Shown: positions 36,838 to 48,867 of the stretch, piece by piece
Layout: the number at the start of each line of letters is the position of its first letter
How positions within the stretch are numbered: the stretch's first letter is position 1
NCBI GenBank assembly: GCA_911728455.2
Contig: OU452222.1
Coordinates: 23,696,090 to 23,760,089 of the forward strand
Source: Marthasterias glacialis
Lineage: Eukaryota; Echinodermata; Asteroidea; Forcipulatida; Asteriidae
Length of the DNA: 64,000 nt
Direction: 5' to 3'
Program-made: the position numbers and the translations under genes
Notes under the pieces: model-generated
Databases searched by the model: none
Seen by the model: only the letters and a program-made list of their open reading frames with translations
What the model was told of the DNA's origin: nothing

Positions 36838-37253
36838 TTACAAGTTATTGTTAAGTCTGCTCTCTGAAGTTGTTGTCTTTGGAGCCTCGATCTGACCATC
36901 GTTATCGATTCCAGGTTCACTGGGTTCAAATGTTCCATTCGCAACACCCTCTTGGCCGGCTGTAATCGTAGCTTCGTATGACGGCGGTTCGTCGTCGGTT
37001 TCGGTATAGGCGGGCAGTCGCGGTATCGACAACAGCGGGCAGGGGCCATTCAGCTCGTTTTGCTGCTGCAGATTCCGCCCACTACTCTCTGAGTTGGTGG
37101 TATTCGTTTCCGACGAAGTGGCTCGTCGATTTGACTTTGGCCTGCGGTCTGACACTAACACCCATGCACACGACGAGACTGACACCATTATGAGAAGCAG
37201 AACAAATCCAAGGGCCGCGATGTGTGCGGTAGACATACCTTTTCTGTCGCTTT
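36838..37253 (-). CDS. Exon 4 of minus-strand SRCR gene: transmembrane helix and cytoplasmic tail
   Basis: The acceptor is a TTTTGATTTTCTGGTGTTTAG tract immediately upstream of 37253, phase 1. A hydrophobic run AHIAALGFVLLLIMVSV continues to VLV and is followed by the basic stop-transfer sequence SDRRPKSNRR. The tail is rich in Ser, Thr, Asn and Glu and includes EPPSYEA at about 36990-36970, a PPxY motif of the kind bound by WW domains. The stop codon is at 36840-36838. Confidence 0.8.
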
Positions 37254-39881
37254 CTAAACACCAGAAAATCAAAAACACTAACGAATCATTTAATCAGGGC
37301 CAGAATGGAAAATGTGTACTGCTGGTGTTAAATCTCTGTCAATGTTGGTTATCATGACCAACAATCATGGCAAATCACTATAATCCCGTTATCGCAGAAT
37401 TTGACTATTTTCAACCAAAAACAAACAAACAAACAAACAATCAAACGCCCAAACAACAAGCAAGATTTGCGGTGACACCGCAGAGTATCGTTTCAGAGCA
37501 AACTTGACTTGATTGTTTTCAAATATGCATTTAGTTTTCAAATTCTGCCACCAAACTCCAACAAACATCGACTCAAACAGTGAGCTGCTAGCAGTGAGAT
37601 ACCAAACACAAAAACATAGATCACGGCGGTGTCACTGGTGTTTCTGATCAGCAGAGTGTGGGTTCGAGTCCCGGTCTTGACACTTGTGTCATTGCGTTCA
37701 GCCGTGTGTTGAGTAATGCTCGGGAAGTAAAAGAAACAAACAAGAAAGAAAACAAATTTGCCTGGATGTTTTATGCAGATTGCACCACAGCCCCCTGTGA
37801 ACCGTTACATTGTGCTACGTAAATATATGGGTCTTGTAGATAAAAACAAAACAATGAGCGTGTTGTGCCGCCCTCGGGTATGATGACGTGCTACAGCTTC
37901 AAACAAATACAACACAAAACCCGACGAGTTGTTAAAAAAAAGAGTTATATATATTTTTGTTGAGTAACTAATCCTGTCCCAACGTGGATACACATTATTA
38001 CGATGCATACCTTTTTTCCCCTTTTTGTTTTGTTTTTTTTGTTTTTGTTATTCACGTACCAGAGCAGAAAACTACGATATCCTGACTGTGGTCACAGTTT
38101 GTAGAATTCCAGGTTGAATGATAGCAGTCTACCAGCCTACTCACGTGCCCCCAGCAAAATACATCATCCAGCAAAATATGACCTAGGCCTACTCCGAAAT
38201 ACGTTCCCTGCTGTGTGAGACAAAGCATACGTTTTGTTATCTTCAAATAGTGATAGTTTAGTTATCTTCAAAATGATAGTTGATTAGTCATAAAGTCAAA
38301 TAGAGGATCAGAAGGTGATTTCAGACACTAATACAGGGCTTGATTTTGTTAAACGCTCGTCTGGGCCTCAAAGGTCATCGAACTAGTTAAGATCATGACG
38401 TGGCCGAGTTGTTGTTTTCTCGAATAATTTACCTCAGGAAGACGACATAAGGAAAGTAAATTTTGTTTTATTTATAGGGATATAATGAAATTGACTGTAT
38501 CCGTCAAATTAACACAAATTCTGCTGTTGAACTTGTCATTCGCTGGTAAATGAATTTGTTAAAACAAACATATCTGTCGTGATGATTTCTCAATAAATTA
38601 TTATCATTTTTATTATTATAATTATTATTATTGTTGTTGTTATTACTATTGTTTTTTGTTGTTGTCGTTGCCGTTGTTGTCGTTGTGTTGTTGCTGTTGT
38701 TGTTCTTGTTGTATGTTCTTGTTGTAGCTGATGTTGTTGTTGTTGTTGTTGTTGTTATTATTTTTGTTATTTGTTATTGATATTATTGTCGTTGTCGTCG
38801 TCGTGGGTGGAAAACCCCCAAATCGGGGGAAAAACCACGCAATCAGATAGAGACTTAAAACTCAATTCTGTAACATGCAAAACTGAAGTTCGAAGCGGGA
38901 TGTGAACCAGGGTCCACAGACCGGGAGAAATGGAGGGAAGAAACCCATTAAGCCAACTTGTTTTCATCACACTAATAAAAACGTTCTACGTACGTCAATG
39001 TAGTCCTGGGCAAATTCATATCCAAGTTGAGTACAGGCAACGTTTGCTTCGGTTATGCCGAATCCATCAGAGCATATTGTCCCCCATTCTTCCTTGTAAA
39101 AAACTTCCAATCTTCCGACGTTGGGCGAGGAGCCATCCATCAGTTGTAAATCACCATCTATCATTTCAACTTAAAAAAAAAGTTTAAATTACTTTTGAGG
39201 TGTTCTAACAAGATAGGAGAGAGGGGGGGGGGGGGGGAGAAAGAGAGAGGGGTGGTGGGGGTTGGTGGTTGGGTGGGGAGGATTTAAAAAAGTACAAACA
39301 CTGGCTAGCTTTGCCGTACATGGTTTCAATATTCAATTTTTTTCAAAAACCTGACACATAACATTTTAATCATTTCTTAAAATATATTAACAATGTGCAT
39401 CGAAAAATACATTATTTCTACACAACATTGTTTAATCATTTAAATTAATTAGTCTGGTCTCACCGTCTCCTTGTCTTGTCCGCAGGGAAAGGCATAAAAG
39501 CGCCACGTTTCAAATGTTTCCTGCATGTTGGTCAATTAAACTTTTGTCTCATAAATTTTGAATGTATGTACATGTATGTATTGATCACTTCAACTCTGTT
39601 TATATGTATCATGTTTCTGTATATGTGTATGAAATAAATGTCGAATCAATCAATCGAACTGAACTCAACATTGGAATTTAGGTGGCCCAAGCATTTTGAC
39701 CAGTATCGTAGCCCCATGACCGTGCACAGTTTCACTTCTTACCGGATTTAGCCAGTGTTCCTTTTGAAACCAAACTGATCAGCGTGGAGAATACAATCAA
39801 ATGAAGGGGATACGATCCGCCGACGTCCAACGCCAAAAAGCCAGCCATTGCAACCGAAAGTTCAGCAGCAGTTATCGTCAT
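36838..39881 (-). CDS. Single-SRCR-domain type I membrane receptor (four exons)
   Basis: I assembled four coding exons on the minus strand: 39881-39743, 39169-38994, 38210-38060 and 37253-36838. All donors are GT, all acceptors AG, and phases 1, 0, 1 agree, giving about 293 residues. Order: signal peptide (about 1-45), one SRCR domain (about 51-154), transmembrane helix (about 165-189) and a hydrophilic tail of about 104 residues with PPSY at about 245-248. The SRCR domain has six cysteines in the group A pattern (TIC, VAC, VFC, VDC, TNC, VFC) and is split over two exons, also typical of group A. SRCR domains bind protein or polyanionic ligands outside the cell; an immune or scavenger role is inferred from the family. 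An AATAAA at 36821-36816 follows the stop closely. The start could instead be the second ATG, 11 codons downstream. No orthologue is recognised; an upstream 5' UTR exon is possible. Confidence 0.82.
36976..36987 (-). other. PPxY motif in the SRCR receptor tail
   Basis: The four codons read P-P-S-Y, preceded by an acidic cluster (TETDDE). PPxY binds WW domains, for example those of Nedd4-type ubiquitin ligases; regulated endocytosis or signalling is therefore inferred. The Tyr also sits in a possible phosphorylation context. Confidence 0.6.
37622..37735 (+). mobile_element. SINE family B fragment in intron 3 of the minus-strand SRCR gene
   Basis: GTGGGTTCGAGTCCCGGTCTTGACACTTGTGTCATTG matches the box B and body of the 18048-18235 element. 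Confidence 0.6.
38060..38210 (-). CDS. Exon 3 of minus-strand SRCR gene: C-terminal half of SRCR domain
   Basis: The translation includes GHILLDDVFCWG, RLVDCYHSTW, NCDHSQD and VVFC, the canonical second half of an SRCR domain with its last four cysteines. The acceptor is a tandem CAGCAG, so the exon may start at 38210 or 38207. The donor is TCTG followed by GTACGTG at 38059, phase 1. Confidence 0.88.
38586..38800 (+). repeat. TTA/TTG microsatellite tract in intron 2 of the minus-strand SRCR gene
   Basis: (ATT)n then (TTG)n with TCG and TGC variants for about 215 bp. Confidence 0.8.
38800..38935 (-). mobile_element. SINE family C fragment in intron 2 of the minus-strand SRCR gene
   Basis: On the minus strand: CCTGGTTCACATCCCGCTTCG, GAGTTTTAAGTCTCTATCTG, TTGCGTGGTTTTTCCCCCGA. 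The GTTTTAAGTC here is the uninterrupted form of the site hit at 3874 in another copy. Confidence 0.65.
38994..39169 (-). CDS. Exon 2 of minus-strand SRCR gene: N-terminal half of SRCR domain
   Basis: The acceptor is a T-rich tract ending TTAAG before 39169. The translation contains DGDLQLMDG, GRLEVFYKEEWGTICSDGFG, and ANVACTQLGYEF, which are the classic first-half landmarks of an SRCR domain, with cysteines 2 and 3. The donor GTACGT follows the GAC codon, phase 0. Confidence 0.88.
39215..39290 (+). other. G-rich, potential quadruplex tract in intron 1 of the minus-strand SRCR gene
   Basis: A G run of about 18 followed by GGGGTGGTGGGGGTTGG, GGTTGGGTGGGGAGG. Confidence 0.6.
39743..39881 (-). 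CDS. Exon 1 of minus-strand SRCR gene: signal peptide
   Basis: The exon starts at ATG 39881-39879 (MTITAAELSV) with a second ATG 11 codons on (MAGFLALDV). The stretch LHLIVFSTLISL followed by VSKGTLA resembles a signal peptide core and cleavage site. It ends AAATCCG, with donor GTAAGAAG at 39742, phase 1, matching exon 2. Confidence 0.72.
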
Positions 39882-40180
39882 TTTTTCCCCCGTGGTTTTT
39901 CGTAGCCCGTTGTGTTCTCCGCAATAATGTTTGTCAGTCTTATAAATGAAACAGGTATTGCCTGTTTGTCTAAGAAAGATTACAGTCCTGGACTTAAAAT
40001 GATCATTGCACCGTTTGTTATCACCTCTATTATCTGTCCCAATCGGTTTAAAAAAAAGCTGCAGCAAGTGTTCAGATTACATGTTTTGAGGCATTGTATG
40101 GTGAGGTATCAATGTTTGTATAACTGGCATACATATCCTTGACATTTGATTGGTGGAACTTACATACCACTGCCAGTTAA

Positions 40181-40838
40181 CCCTATCAGGACAGGGGGGG
40201 GGGCACAATGTGCCCCCCTACCAATTTTTTTACCGTAACTTTTTAACGCTTAGTCCGATCACCGCGAAATTTTCTGACTTTTCCTAAAATATATCTAGGA
40301 TCATATTGGCAAAAAATAATTGATACCGAGGGTTAGCTGTTGCCATGGCAACCATTTGTTTGACCTTGGGTCACACGATTTTACTGTTTTTTTAGTGATT
40401 TTTAAAACTTTTTGGACATAATTTCCACTTATTTTATGTTTTTTGCCAGAAAAGTGATAGTGGTGAGTCACGTGATAGTCTGAAATGGTTTCGGGAATTC
40501 AAAATGGCCGCCATTTTTGGCGGCCATCTTGGAGTTTGTGTTTTCAGCCTGTCAAATTATATCAAGTTTTTTAACAATGGAACATTTTCAACCTGCTAAT
40601 TTATTACTTTTCAGACCCAAAAAATGTTCAGATTTGTCAATCATGCCTTATTATTTCTCCCTGGGCCCTTGGCGGCGGCCATTTTGATTGTTAAGTGAAA
40701 AAAACGCAAAAAAACATTTTTTCCCGAAAATGGGATAAATTAATGAATTATTATGCCCCCTAAAGATAAATCCAGTGACTAAATTAGGTTCAAATTATAT
40801 TTATCTTGTTAAAATGTACAAGTTTGCCAAGTTTCAAA
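40181..40838. mobile_element. piggyBac-like MITE, copy B (one end lost)
   Basis: TTAA at 40177-40180 then CCCTATCAGGACAGG. The body matches copy C almost base for base (GGCCGCCATTTTTGGCGGCC, CCCTGGGCCCTTGGCGGCGG) until GTTTCAAA, where it stops. The opposite terminal repeat and TTAA are missing. Confidence 0.78.
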
Positions 40839-40839
40839 G

Positions 40840-42040
40840 TGAGACTGCCAACATTTTGCTAAATATAGATGGTATGTAGAACAACAGCATGTCAAAACAG
40901 AGTTTGCAGATTGATTATCACTGATATTTTAAACTTTTTTCACCCATTTCCCCACTGAAAATGTACAAAGTCAGTTTTCCTTGTGGTATATCAATCAGGG
41001 CATTATGCCCAAATTCATGCAAAAATACCACAAAGCAATCAATGTACTCCTCCACCCTACACACACAAATAATAATAACAACTATTATTATAGTAAAAAA
41101 CAAAAAATAAAAAAATAAAAATATCCTGCAAAAGCTCAGGCAATCTACCCAACAAAATTCATTTTTTTAAATATATATTCTAGAGTTTTCTAGGAATGTC
41201 CTGCATGCATTGTTAATGCTAGTGAACATCAACTAAGAATAAAGGTTTCAAGAGTATAACTTTGACTACTACTTTAGTACTAGCACTAATACAAAAAATA
41301 ACAAACCAAAAATGTGTCAAACACTTAAACAGCATACTGTTTTGATACTGTTCTGTATTATTTATTAACAGAGCAAAAATTGATGATTGCAAGAAATTTA
41401 TTTGAAAAGTGTTGTTTGGCCTTTTGGGATTGCATTAACTGAATGCTTTTATTTAAACTAAAACTAAAGAAAGGTCGTAATCTTTAAAACAATATTTAAA
41501 AAAAAATAAACAGATAAATAAATCACAAATTGGATTCTTACAGCTGAAACTATTGTGTTACCTTTTGACAAATGGCACCGGTGGGACTGGTGGTGTAGTT
41601 ACTGTTGCTAGTGCTAGCTTGCGGACTGGTGATCCCAAGTTGGGTTTGGCGCTGGTTTTTGCATCAAGCCTTCATTTACTTTAGCCAGTTATTGCTCTTT
41701 GCAGCTGTTTGCTATAAAAATGACCAGCTATGATTCCAATTACAAAATTGTTACCCTCTGACCGCCGTTAGTTGGGTTATTTGAGTTGTTAACCCTTTTC
41801 ATTCTCGACCAGACGACGCACAAACACTTCCGTGTGAGCTGCCATCTTGAATGCTCATTCCCAGTATAAATAAATTGACAATCTGTGCATGAAACAATGG
41901 GCAGTGATGGTTTGAGGTTGAAGATTAGCGCTCTCTTACAGCGTAGCTACATTAGGGAAAACTCCGTCGAGAAGGCCAATTTTTCTTGCTAGATTTCTCA
42001 TTAATGTGCAAACTGTGCAAGTGTGAACAGGTAAATTATT
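40840..42040. other. Intergenic, no supported gene
   Basis: AT-rich. A weak tRNA-like piece near 41580-41665 (GGTGGTGTAGTTACTG) is not convincing. Confidence 0.45.
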
Positions 42041-42044
42041 GCTC

Positions 42045-42440
42045 CAAACTACCTATAAACAAGTTTACAGGTTGCCCCTCGAACCTGCACGATAACAGGC
42101 TTCGGACCATGGCCTACATGGGATACAGTATAACCTTTCTTTTGCAACATCACAGCCCGAGTTTTAACCCACCAAGATGAACAAACTACGTGGAGCCATG
42201 AATGCAAAGCAAAAACAGATAATCATAGTTTGCAAAAATGTTATACAATATTCAAAAATTGTTCAAGATTTGTTGGAAACAAACCAACCAATAATGGGAT
42301 GTATTTTCTTTAAATAGAAAGTTGCAAAATTATTGATTTTGTTCATAACGTCTGTCAACAAGACTTGAATGTTTTGCTACACTTGGCCGTCCATGCCAAC
42401 CAACACGGTTTGTTTATCAACAATGGAAAGGTCTATTTCC
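42045..42440. repeat. Dispersed repeat of about 390 bp, copy 1
   Basis: Shares CTTTCTTTTGCAACATC, GATTTGTTGGAAAC, CCAACCAATAATG, TCTTTAAATAGAAAGTT and CACTTGGCCGTCCATG in the same order with 56766-57160. Confidence 0.75.
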
Positions 42441-42763
42441 CATTCAACAGTTAGGATCGTTCTTGTTCCCAAATGTTTTTGAACAATAGAGCGCCGCTGC
42501 TAAAACAAAGGAGTACCTGTGCCGGTACCTCCGCGTATTGCGCTGTTCTAAGCTGCGCGTGTCAAGTTTGGTCGAAAATAAATTCCACGCGTTTGTGGAG
42601 TACGGAAAAAACAGCGCATCTGTGTGTCTACATGGAGTCGTCCACGTTGTATAGAAGGTTTCTTTTTTTAAACAATTTTTAGAGTGTGGGGTGTCTATTT
42701 TGATTTTGTGTTAATTCATTCAATCACATGACAAGTATGTATGTCCGTTATATAAAAAAAATA

Positions 42764-42898
42764 TTGAGTGGCTTTCATTCATGAAATGGGAGGAATATTA
42801 TCGCTCGTTAAAATTTTGACTGCTCCATTTCACTCGGCCAACGGTCCAAATTTTAATAATATTCCTCCCATTGCACTCTGAACCACTCAATATTTGTA
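42764..42898. mobile_element. Small foldback MITE, about 135 bp
   Basis: AATATTGAGTGGCTTTCATT... and ...CCACTCAATATTTG are inverted ends. ATGGGAGGAATATTAT and ATAATATTCCTCCCAT are inner arms. Confidence 0.75.
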
Positions 42899-42899
42899 T

Positions 42900-44800
42900 A
42901 ATGTTTGGATTGCGGTAACACCATGTGATTATATCTACTTTGCTGTATACAGTAGATTATGCTTGTGATACATTGTCCTGTTATTATTCTACTACCGCGG
43001 AGTAGATTTCGAAATTTAGGTGGACAACTTAGTTCTGAAAACTTCATTATTTATGCAGGTCAGTTCGGAACAGTCCTGCATAAATAAGAACAGAACAAGT
43101 TCAATCATGGGCGTAAATACCAGGGGGTGGGGGATGGGGGATATATCTCTCCACACTTTTTGTCCAGGAAGGGGGGGGGGGTGATCCGTTGGACCACCCT
43201 CGCCCCCAATATTGTTGGTCCTTAAAAACAACATTTTGTGTTTTTTACTGAAAAAGCACCCGATAGCTTAGTGAAGGAATAAAACATTTCCACAAATCCC
43301 TATCAAGACAACACCCACGTCACACGCCCATACACGCCCACCTGTACGTGCAAACAGCGAGTAGAAGGTTATTTACACGAACTTTACGGAACTTAACCGT
43401 ACTCCTCCAAACAGCACCCGCTGTGACAATTGAGGTTGGTATCGGTTACTTGACAAGGCCTAATGAATGTACAATGTACTATGCAGAAAAGAAGTATTTT
43501 TCTGTAATTATTTGAACAAACTAGGTAGGACATTAACAACACACAGGGCATCCATAATGCAATCGAACATCTGCTGTGGATATACATATAACCATCCCCA
43601 TGCCCCATTGGCTCGTGATCTCTGCATTAATTCTCTTTTTTCCTTGACCATTCCCTCCACCCACTTTTCACAACAAATTTACGCCACTGAGTTCAATATA
43701 CAATTGTTTTGGTTATTTATAGACCATTTTTTAGGGGAAAAGGCAGTAATTTTTGTCTTGCAACGGATTCATTTACCCCTCCCTGTTCTTAGCTGTGCTG
43801 TGAAGAGGCTTGCGTTTATATATCTTGTTTCTTTGCACTGGGGCAGGTTTGATGGGCGAATTGCATTGAACAAACAAAAATAAAATAAACTAAAACAATT
43901 CACCTGAAACCTAACATGATTACAAAGGAGCCTCAGAGCTTGGACTGTCTGGAGGCAGGGTTGTACTCAGGCCAATAGAAGAACACATCAAATCTGTTAC
44001 ACTATGGAGATTGCACCGTCCAATCTTTTCAACTTTTGACATGAACACATTGGGGCACATTTTCAAAACTTGTTCACCAGCTATTTTTTATAGCTCTTGA
44101 ATTTATGTGGAAGTTATGGCACAAAAATGTAAAATTTCCCATAAATCCAGTGTAGTATATTGCCTGCCAGAAAGGCCATGGAATGTGCAAGGGCTCACTC
44201 TGTTTGTAAACAACGGTCACACGCTCTATACGCACACCAGGTTTACAAACAGTAAACAAAAACTTAGCAACAAAGGGAGTAATATAATTTTGAATAAAAT
44301 TAAATCCATATGATTTAACGGATACAAATGACTAAGTACTTGCATTTTTTGATGTTTGAAATGCAATTTGTTTTCCTTTTTTTTTTTTTTTTTCAAGTGC
44401 CCCTAAATATGTTCTGATTTAGTTTGCCTGTGGTGAGGCACAGTTTTATGTAAGCACGTTTTATGCCATAAAGTTCCGGTGTATGACGTACGGCTTGGGT
44501 GCAGCTACAATCCCGGCTAAAATGCTTGGGTCACTGTGACAGAAAAAAACAACAACTATTTTCCCCACCCCCCCCCCTCCTCCACTTGATACTGTTAATC
44601 CCAACTGGAGTGCAGACTCCACAATGAGAACCAACATTAATTGGGGGCCGGGGGGAGGCCCAACGAGAGGTGACCGGGACTGTAGCTTGCTCTCCAAACC
44701 TGATTTAGGGCCCTTTGCTCAGGGCTCTGAGCTCCGCAACTATGCGGCAAAATGGTAACTTGTGTCCCCCAAACTCACACAAGCAAGAGACTGCGACTGT
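42900..44800. other. Intergenic, no supported gene
   Basis: G-rich tracts at 43123-43185 and C-rich at 44566-44582. No motif-bearing ORF. Confidence 0.5.
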
Positions 44801-44804
44801 ATGA

Positions 44805-45058
44805 TAATCCTAAAATTACACAAGTCAAAATTTATCAGGCGGAGTTTGATTGGGACGCTAATCCGACTTTTATGACGAACGAAAGAGATTCCGTGAGATA
44901 GCGCTCACCAGCTAGCATCCGTCAGAATATGCCGCAAGTCGGAGTGTCCGTTGACGACCCAAGACAGGACGCGTAAACTATTTCGTTCGTCGTGATGGTC
45001 GATAGAATCCCAGTCCAACTTTGCCTATAATAAATTAGATTCACTTAATTTTAGGATT
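44805..45058. mobile_element. MITE with AATCCTAAAATTA ends
   Basis: AATCCTAAAATTACAC and TTAATTTTAGGATT are inverted. Inner arms ATGACGAACGAAAGAGAT and ATTTCGTTCGTCGTGAT are also inverted. About 254 bp, non-coding. Confidence 0.72.
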
Positions 45059-45394
45059 CCACCTCACCATCATGACGTCACTGGAGAGACCACGTGATAT
45101 GTTTAGAGACACGAACACCTGACTTGCGAAGAGACACACTAAAAATGTTGAACTCACGGACGTTTTAATAAAACCACTCTCTATGTAGACACAGTTAATA
45201 ACGGGATTAAAATAAAACTTTGTTAATACAATTTGTGTATGACTAGGTTAATTTACCAATCACAAATAAATGAACCATGAACATTGTTCTGATCTTAGCG
45301 TCCCTAGCATGCTAGCAGAGACATCTTGGTATGGCTTGCTTGTCTTGTGGCAATTCTAGTGGTGCCATGTAGGATGGTATTAGCATTGGTCTGC

Positions 45395-45925
45395 CACGGT
45401 CGCAAATATTGACGCTAATATTGACGAGTTTCCCCCAAGTCGCAAACATTGACGCTAAAATTGACGAGTTTTTCCCAAGTCGCAAATATTGACGCCAATA
45501 TTCACGACAAGGCCCCATGCCACAAATGTTGACGCCAATATTGACTCCAATCTTCACGACTTGGGCTAAGTCGCAAAATCACTCAGGCAGGGGTTATTTT
45601 TTTCACGGCACTTTGGGGTGTCCGTTACCCTCACAGTCTGGCACACCCTTAATATACACTCCCGAGTGGGTTTGCGACTTAGGGCACAGTCGTGAATATT
45701 GGCGTCAATATTGGCGTCAATATTTGAAACTTTGGGTGCAAGTCGTGAATATTGGTGTCAATTTTGGCGTCAATATTTGCGATTTGGGGTAGAAGTCTGA
45801 ATATTGGCGTCAATTTTAGCGTCAATGTTTGCGTCAATATTGGCGTCAATATTTGAAACTTTGAGTGCAAGTCGTCAATATTGGTGTCAATTTTGGCGTC
45901 AATATTTGCGATTTTGGGTAGGCCA
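45395..45925. mobile_element. Foldback built of TTGACG(C/G)(C/T)AATATT subrepeats
   Basis: The left half has repeats of AGTCGCAAATATTGACGC(C/T)AATATT, the right half the inverse GGCGTCAATATTTGCGA and GTCGTGAATATTGGCGTC. Between them is a unique spacer of about 90 bp (45575-45660). Each half holds several tandem, imperfect units. ORFs here are translations of the repeat. Confidence 0.8.
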
Positions 45926-45929
45926 GTTA

Positions 45930-47850
45930 GGTATCATCAGAAGCTTTTTGGCCCTACCCATTTGATCTTTTGGAATGCTCCTCCGATTAAGCTGAGGGAT
46001 GGGCAAGCATAACGTTGATAAGCTTCCGGGAAGTTATAAATGCGTCTAAAGTCGATTGTTTCTTACGGCATAAACTGATAATTCAATCTCTGTGCAAACA
46101 GATCAGTATCGGATCTGATAATGTTCCAACTTTATAGGCCTGCGCTAAACGTCACACTTTTGCCGTGTCTAACTCAAATGATTAGAAAAATGAGGAATTA
46201 AATTCGACAAAAGAGCGATGTTTAGCGTGAAACAAATATATTTATGCTCTACACTACCGTGCCACACGGCTGTTGTGCGACGTGGTGACAAACATCGCAC
46301 CCTTGACATGTCGAATCGAATTGAATTCTGTGAGGACATCTTTTGTTTTTATCAGGTCCACACTTCGTATATGTAGCGCTTAAACACTGAAATGTTGTAG
46401 TGTGAAGAGGTGAGGTCAACGCGGATCGGACACGGGTTCAACACGGCAATTGCTTGTACAGTGGCGTAACTAAGGGAGGGGGGGCACAGGGGGAACGTAC
46501 CCCCCCCCCCCCCCTGATGTCCGTGCCCCCCGGAGGGCCACCCCCATTTAAAATCTGGACTTTTGGGGATTAAACATTATCAGAATAAAACGTTACATTT
46601 TATAAGTATTTACGTAGTAATTTCAGTGTTTTTAGAACTATTTTGAATTATTTACACACAATGTATTTTATTTTACGTCAACACCTCAGAAAACACTGAA
46701 AAGGGGCTTGTTTAGGAAAAATACACACTGGAACAACAGTTTTAAATGATCAAAGTGCCCCCCTTAAGAAAAATGGTGCACCCCTTGCACCCCCAAAAAA
46801 AAAAAAATAAATAAAAAATTACCCTAGTTACGGCAATGTGTTTGTTGTGTGAAAAGCACGTCTCATTTTCCGTTCCCGGTTTTTACACCATAGAGCACCA
46901 ATTTTAAAACCAACTGGTTCCCATCAAACGGCGATTCCAACACGAACTTTCCATGACAACATAAAATCACTTTTAGAGGTCAAGCTCATCCAGCGTTTAG
47001 GTATCAGAGCTTCTTTAAAACAAAGTTCGAAGCCATTCTAGTCTTCGCTCTTTCAATATCCCAAGCTGTCTGAGACTAGTAGATCGAGACGGTTCGGGGG
47101 AGACTGGGATGTAATGAATGCCAAATTAAACAACTGATAACAACATATATAAGTGTCTGGGTTTTACGGGGGTTTCCAAGGGAAACAGGAGAGGGCCTAC
47201 AATGAGCTTGTTTACGGGTCAATGGGGACTTATAGAGAAAACAAATATTAACCGCACGTGTTTTTTGTTTTTTTGTCTCTGTTCTACTGATGCAGGAATT
47301 ATGGACGAAATGTTAATGCATTTTCTATTTTCAAACGGGAAAATCGACTAAGTATGAGCTGAAAACCATTTCAAGGTAACAGCAAGGATCGATCAGATTG
47401 TCATTATCCACTATACATAATTTATTACGCATGTTTTATGAACTCATTTTGTAGCATCAAAATAAATGTCATGGTTGAACCATAGTTACCTCCATGGTTG
47501 AACAAATCACCTAAAAGTCAAGGATCTTTTAAGTTGTAATGTTCTTGGAGGAGAGAGGAAATCTGTCATTACGGAAGTTTATTCTCTTTCGAAAATGTAT
47601 GTCTACATATAACTTACTCAAAGGCAAGCCAATACGGACAATCGATATTTATGACAGAATGACAGAATGACACGCACACAAATAAGCTTCTAACGGTAAA
47701 GTTAGAATTTTAACATCAAAACTATTCAGAATTGATTCCTGGAGCAGTGTTTATAAACGCTTGGTACAGAATGATTGCTAATCAATTTAATCCTTTTGCA
47801 CAACTCCTGATATCCAAGGACAGTCTTTTAATCCTATAACTACACATCTT
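45930..47850. other. Intergenic, with dispersed G-rich repeat at 46455-46830
   Basis: The G-rich part starts AGTGGCGTAACTAAGGGAGG and has facing G and C runs (46479-46515), ending GTTACGGCAATG. No gene seen. Confidence 0.5.
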
Positions 47851-47855
47851 CTTAA

Positions 47856-48788
47856 ACCATATCAGGACCGGGGGGGGGGCACAATGTGCCCCCTACCAAT
47901 TTTTTCCCCGTAACTTTTTAACGCTTAGTCCGATCACCGCAAAATTTTCTGACTTTTCTTAAAATATATCTTGGATCATATTGGCAAAAAAATTATTGAT
48001 ACCGGAGATTAGCTGTTGCCATGGCAACCATTTGTTTGACCTCGGGTCACACGATTTTACTGTTTTTAAGTGATTTTTAAGACTTTTTGGACATAATTTC
48101 CACTTATTTTAGTTTTTTTGCCAGAAAAGTGATAGTGGTTAGTCACGTGATAGTCTGAAATGGTTTTGGGAATTCAAAATGGCCGCCATTTTTGGCGGCC
48201 ATCTTGGATTTTGTGTTTTCAGCCTGTAATTAGGGGTCAATTTATATCAAGTTTTTTAACAATGGAACATTTTCAACCTGCTAATTTATTACTTTTCAGA
48301 CCCCAAAAATGTTCAGTTTTGTCAATCAAACCTTATTAATTCTCCCTGGGCCCTTGGCGGCGGCCATTTTGATTGTTAAGTGAAAAAAACGCAAAAAAAA
48401 ACATTTTTTCCCGAAAATGAGATAAATTAATGAATTATTATGCCCCCTAAATATAACTCTAGTGACTAAATTAGGTTCAAATTATATTTATCTTGTTAAA
48501 ATGTACAAGTTTGACAAGTTTCAAAACATTCGGACAAAAAATACAGAAGTTATGGCAAAAACACGATTTTGACCAAAAATGGGCAAAAAACAGTCAAAAA
48601 CGCCCTCCAGTGACGATTTTTTGAAATTTTGTGACGTCATCATGTATAACTCAGTGAAATGAACATCTTTGGCAAGTTTCATCAAAATCGGTCGAACACT
48701 TTTGGAAAATACGGAGGGGGGGGGGGGGGGGGGGCACTGTGCCCCTCCCCGGTCCCCGTACAACCAAAAAAGCCCGGTCCTGATAGGG
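47856..48788. mobile_element. piggyBac-like MITE, copy C (full length, 933 bp)
   Basis: TTAA at 47852-47855 and 48789-48792. The right end reads GACCGGG...inverse of CCCTATCAGGACC; the left end is mutated (ACCATATCAGGACCGG). It contains facing G/C homopolymers and a GGCCGCCATTTTTGGCGGCC palindrome. No transposase ORF. Confidence 0.82.
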
Positions 48789-48867
48789 TTAAGTAAGTAC
48801 AATCTTTTGGACTAAGCTGGTCCAATCAAGCTGAACGCTTTCGAAGGCCGGCATGTGCCAAGCTGAC

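Noticed and set aside
45312..45870. Overlapping ORFs encoding repetitive NIGVNIC-like or REYWRQY-like peptides
   Set aside because: They are the subrepeat DNA read in frames; present on both strands with no independent coding support.
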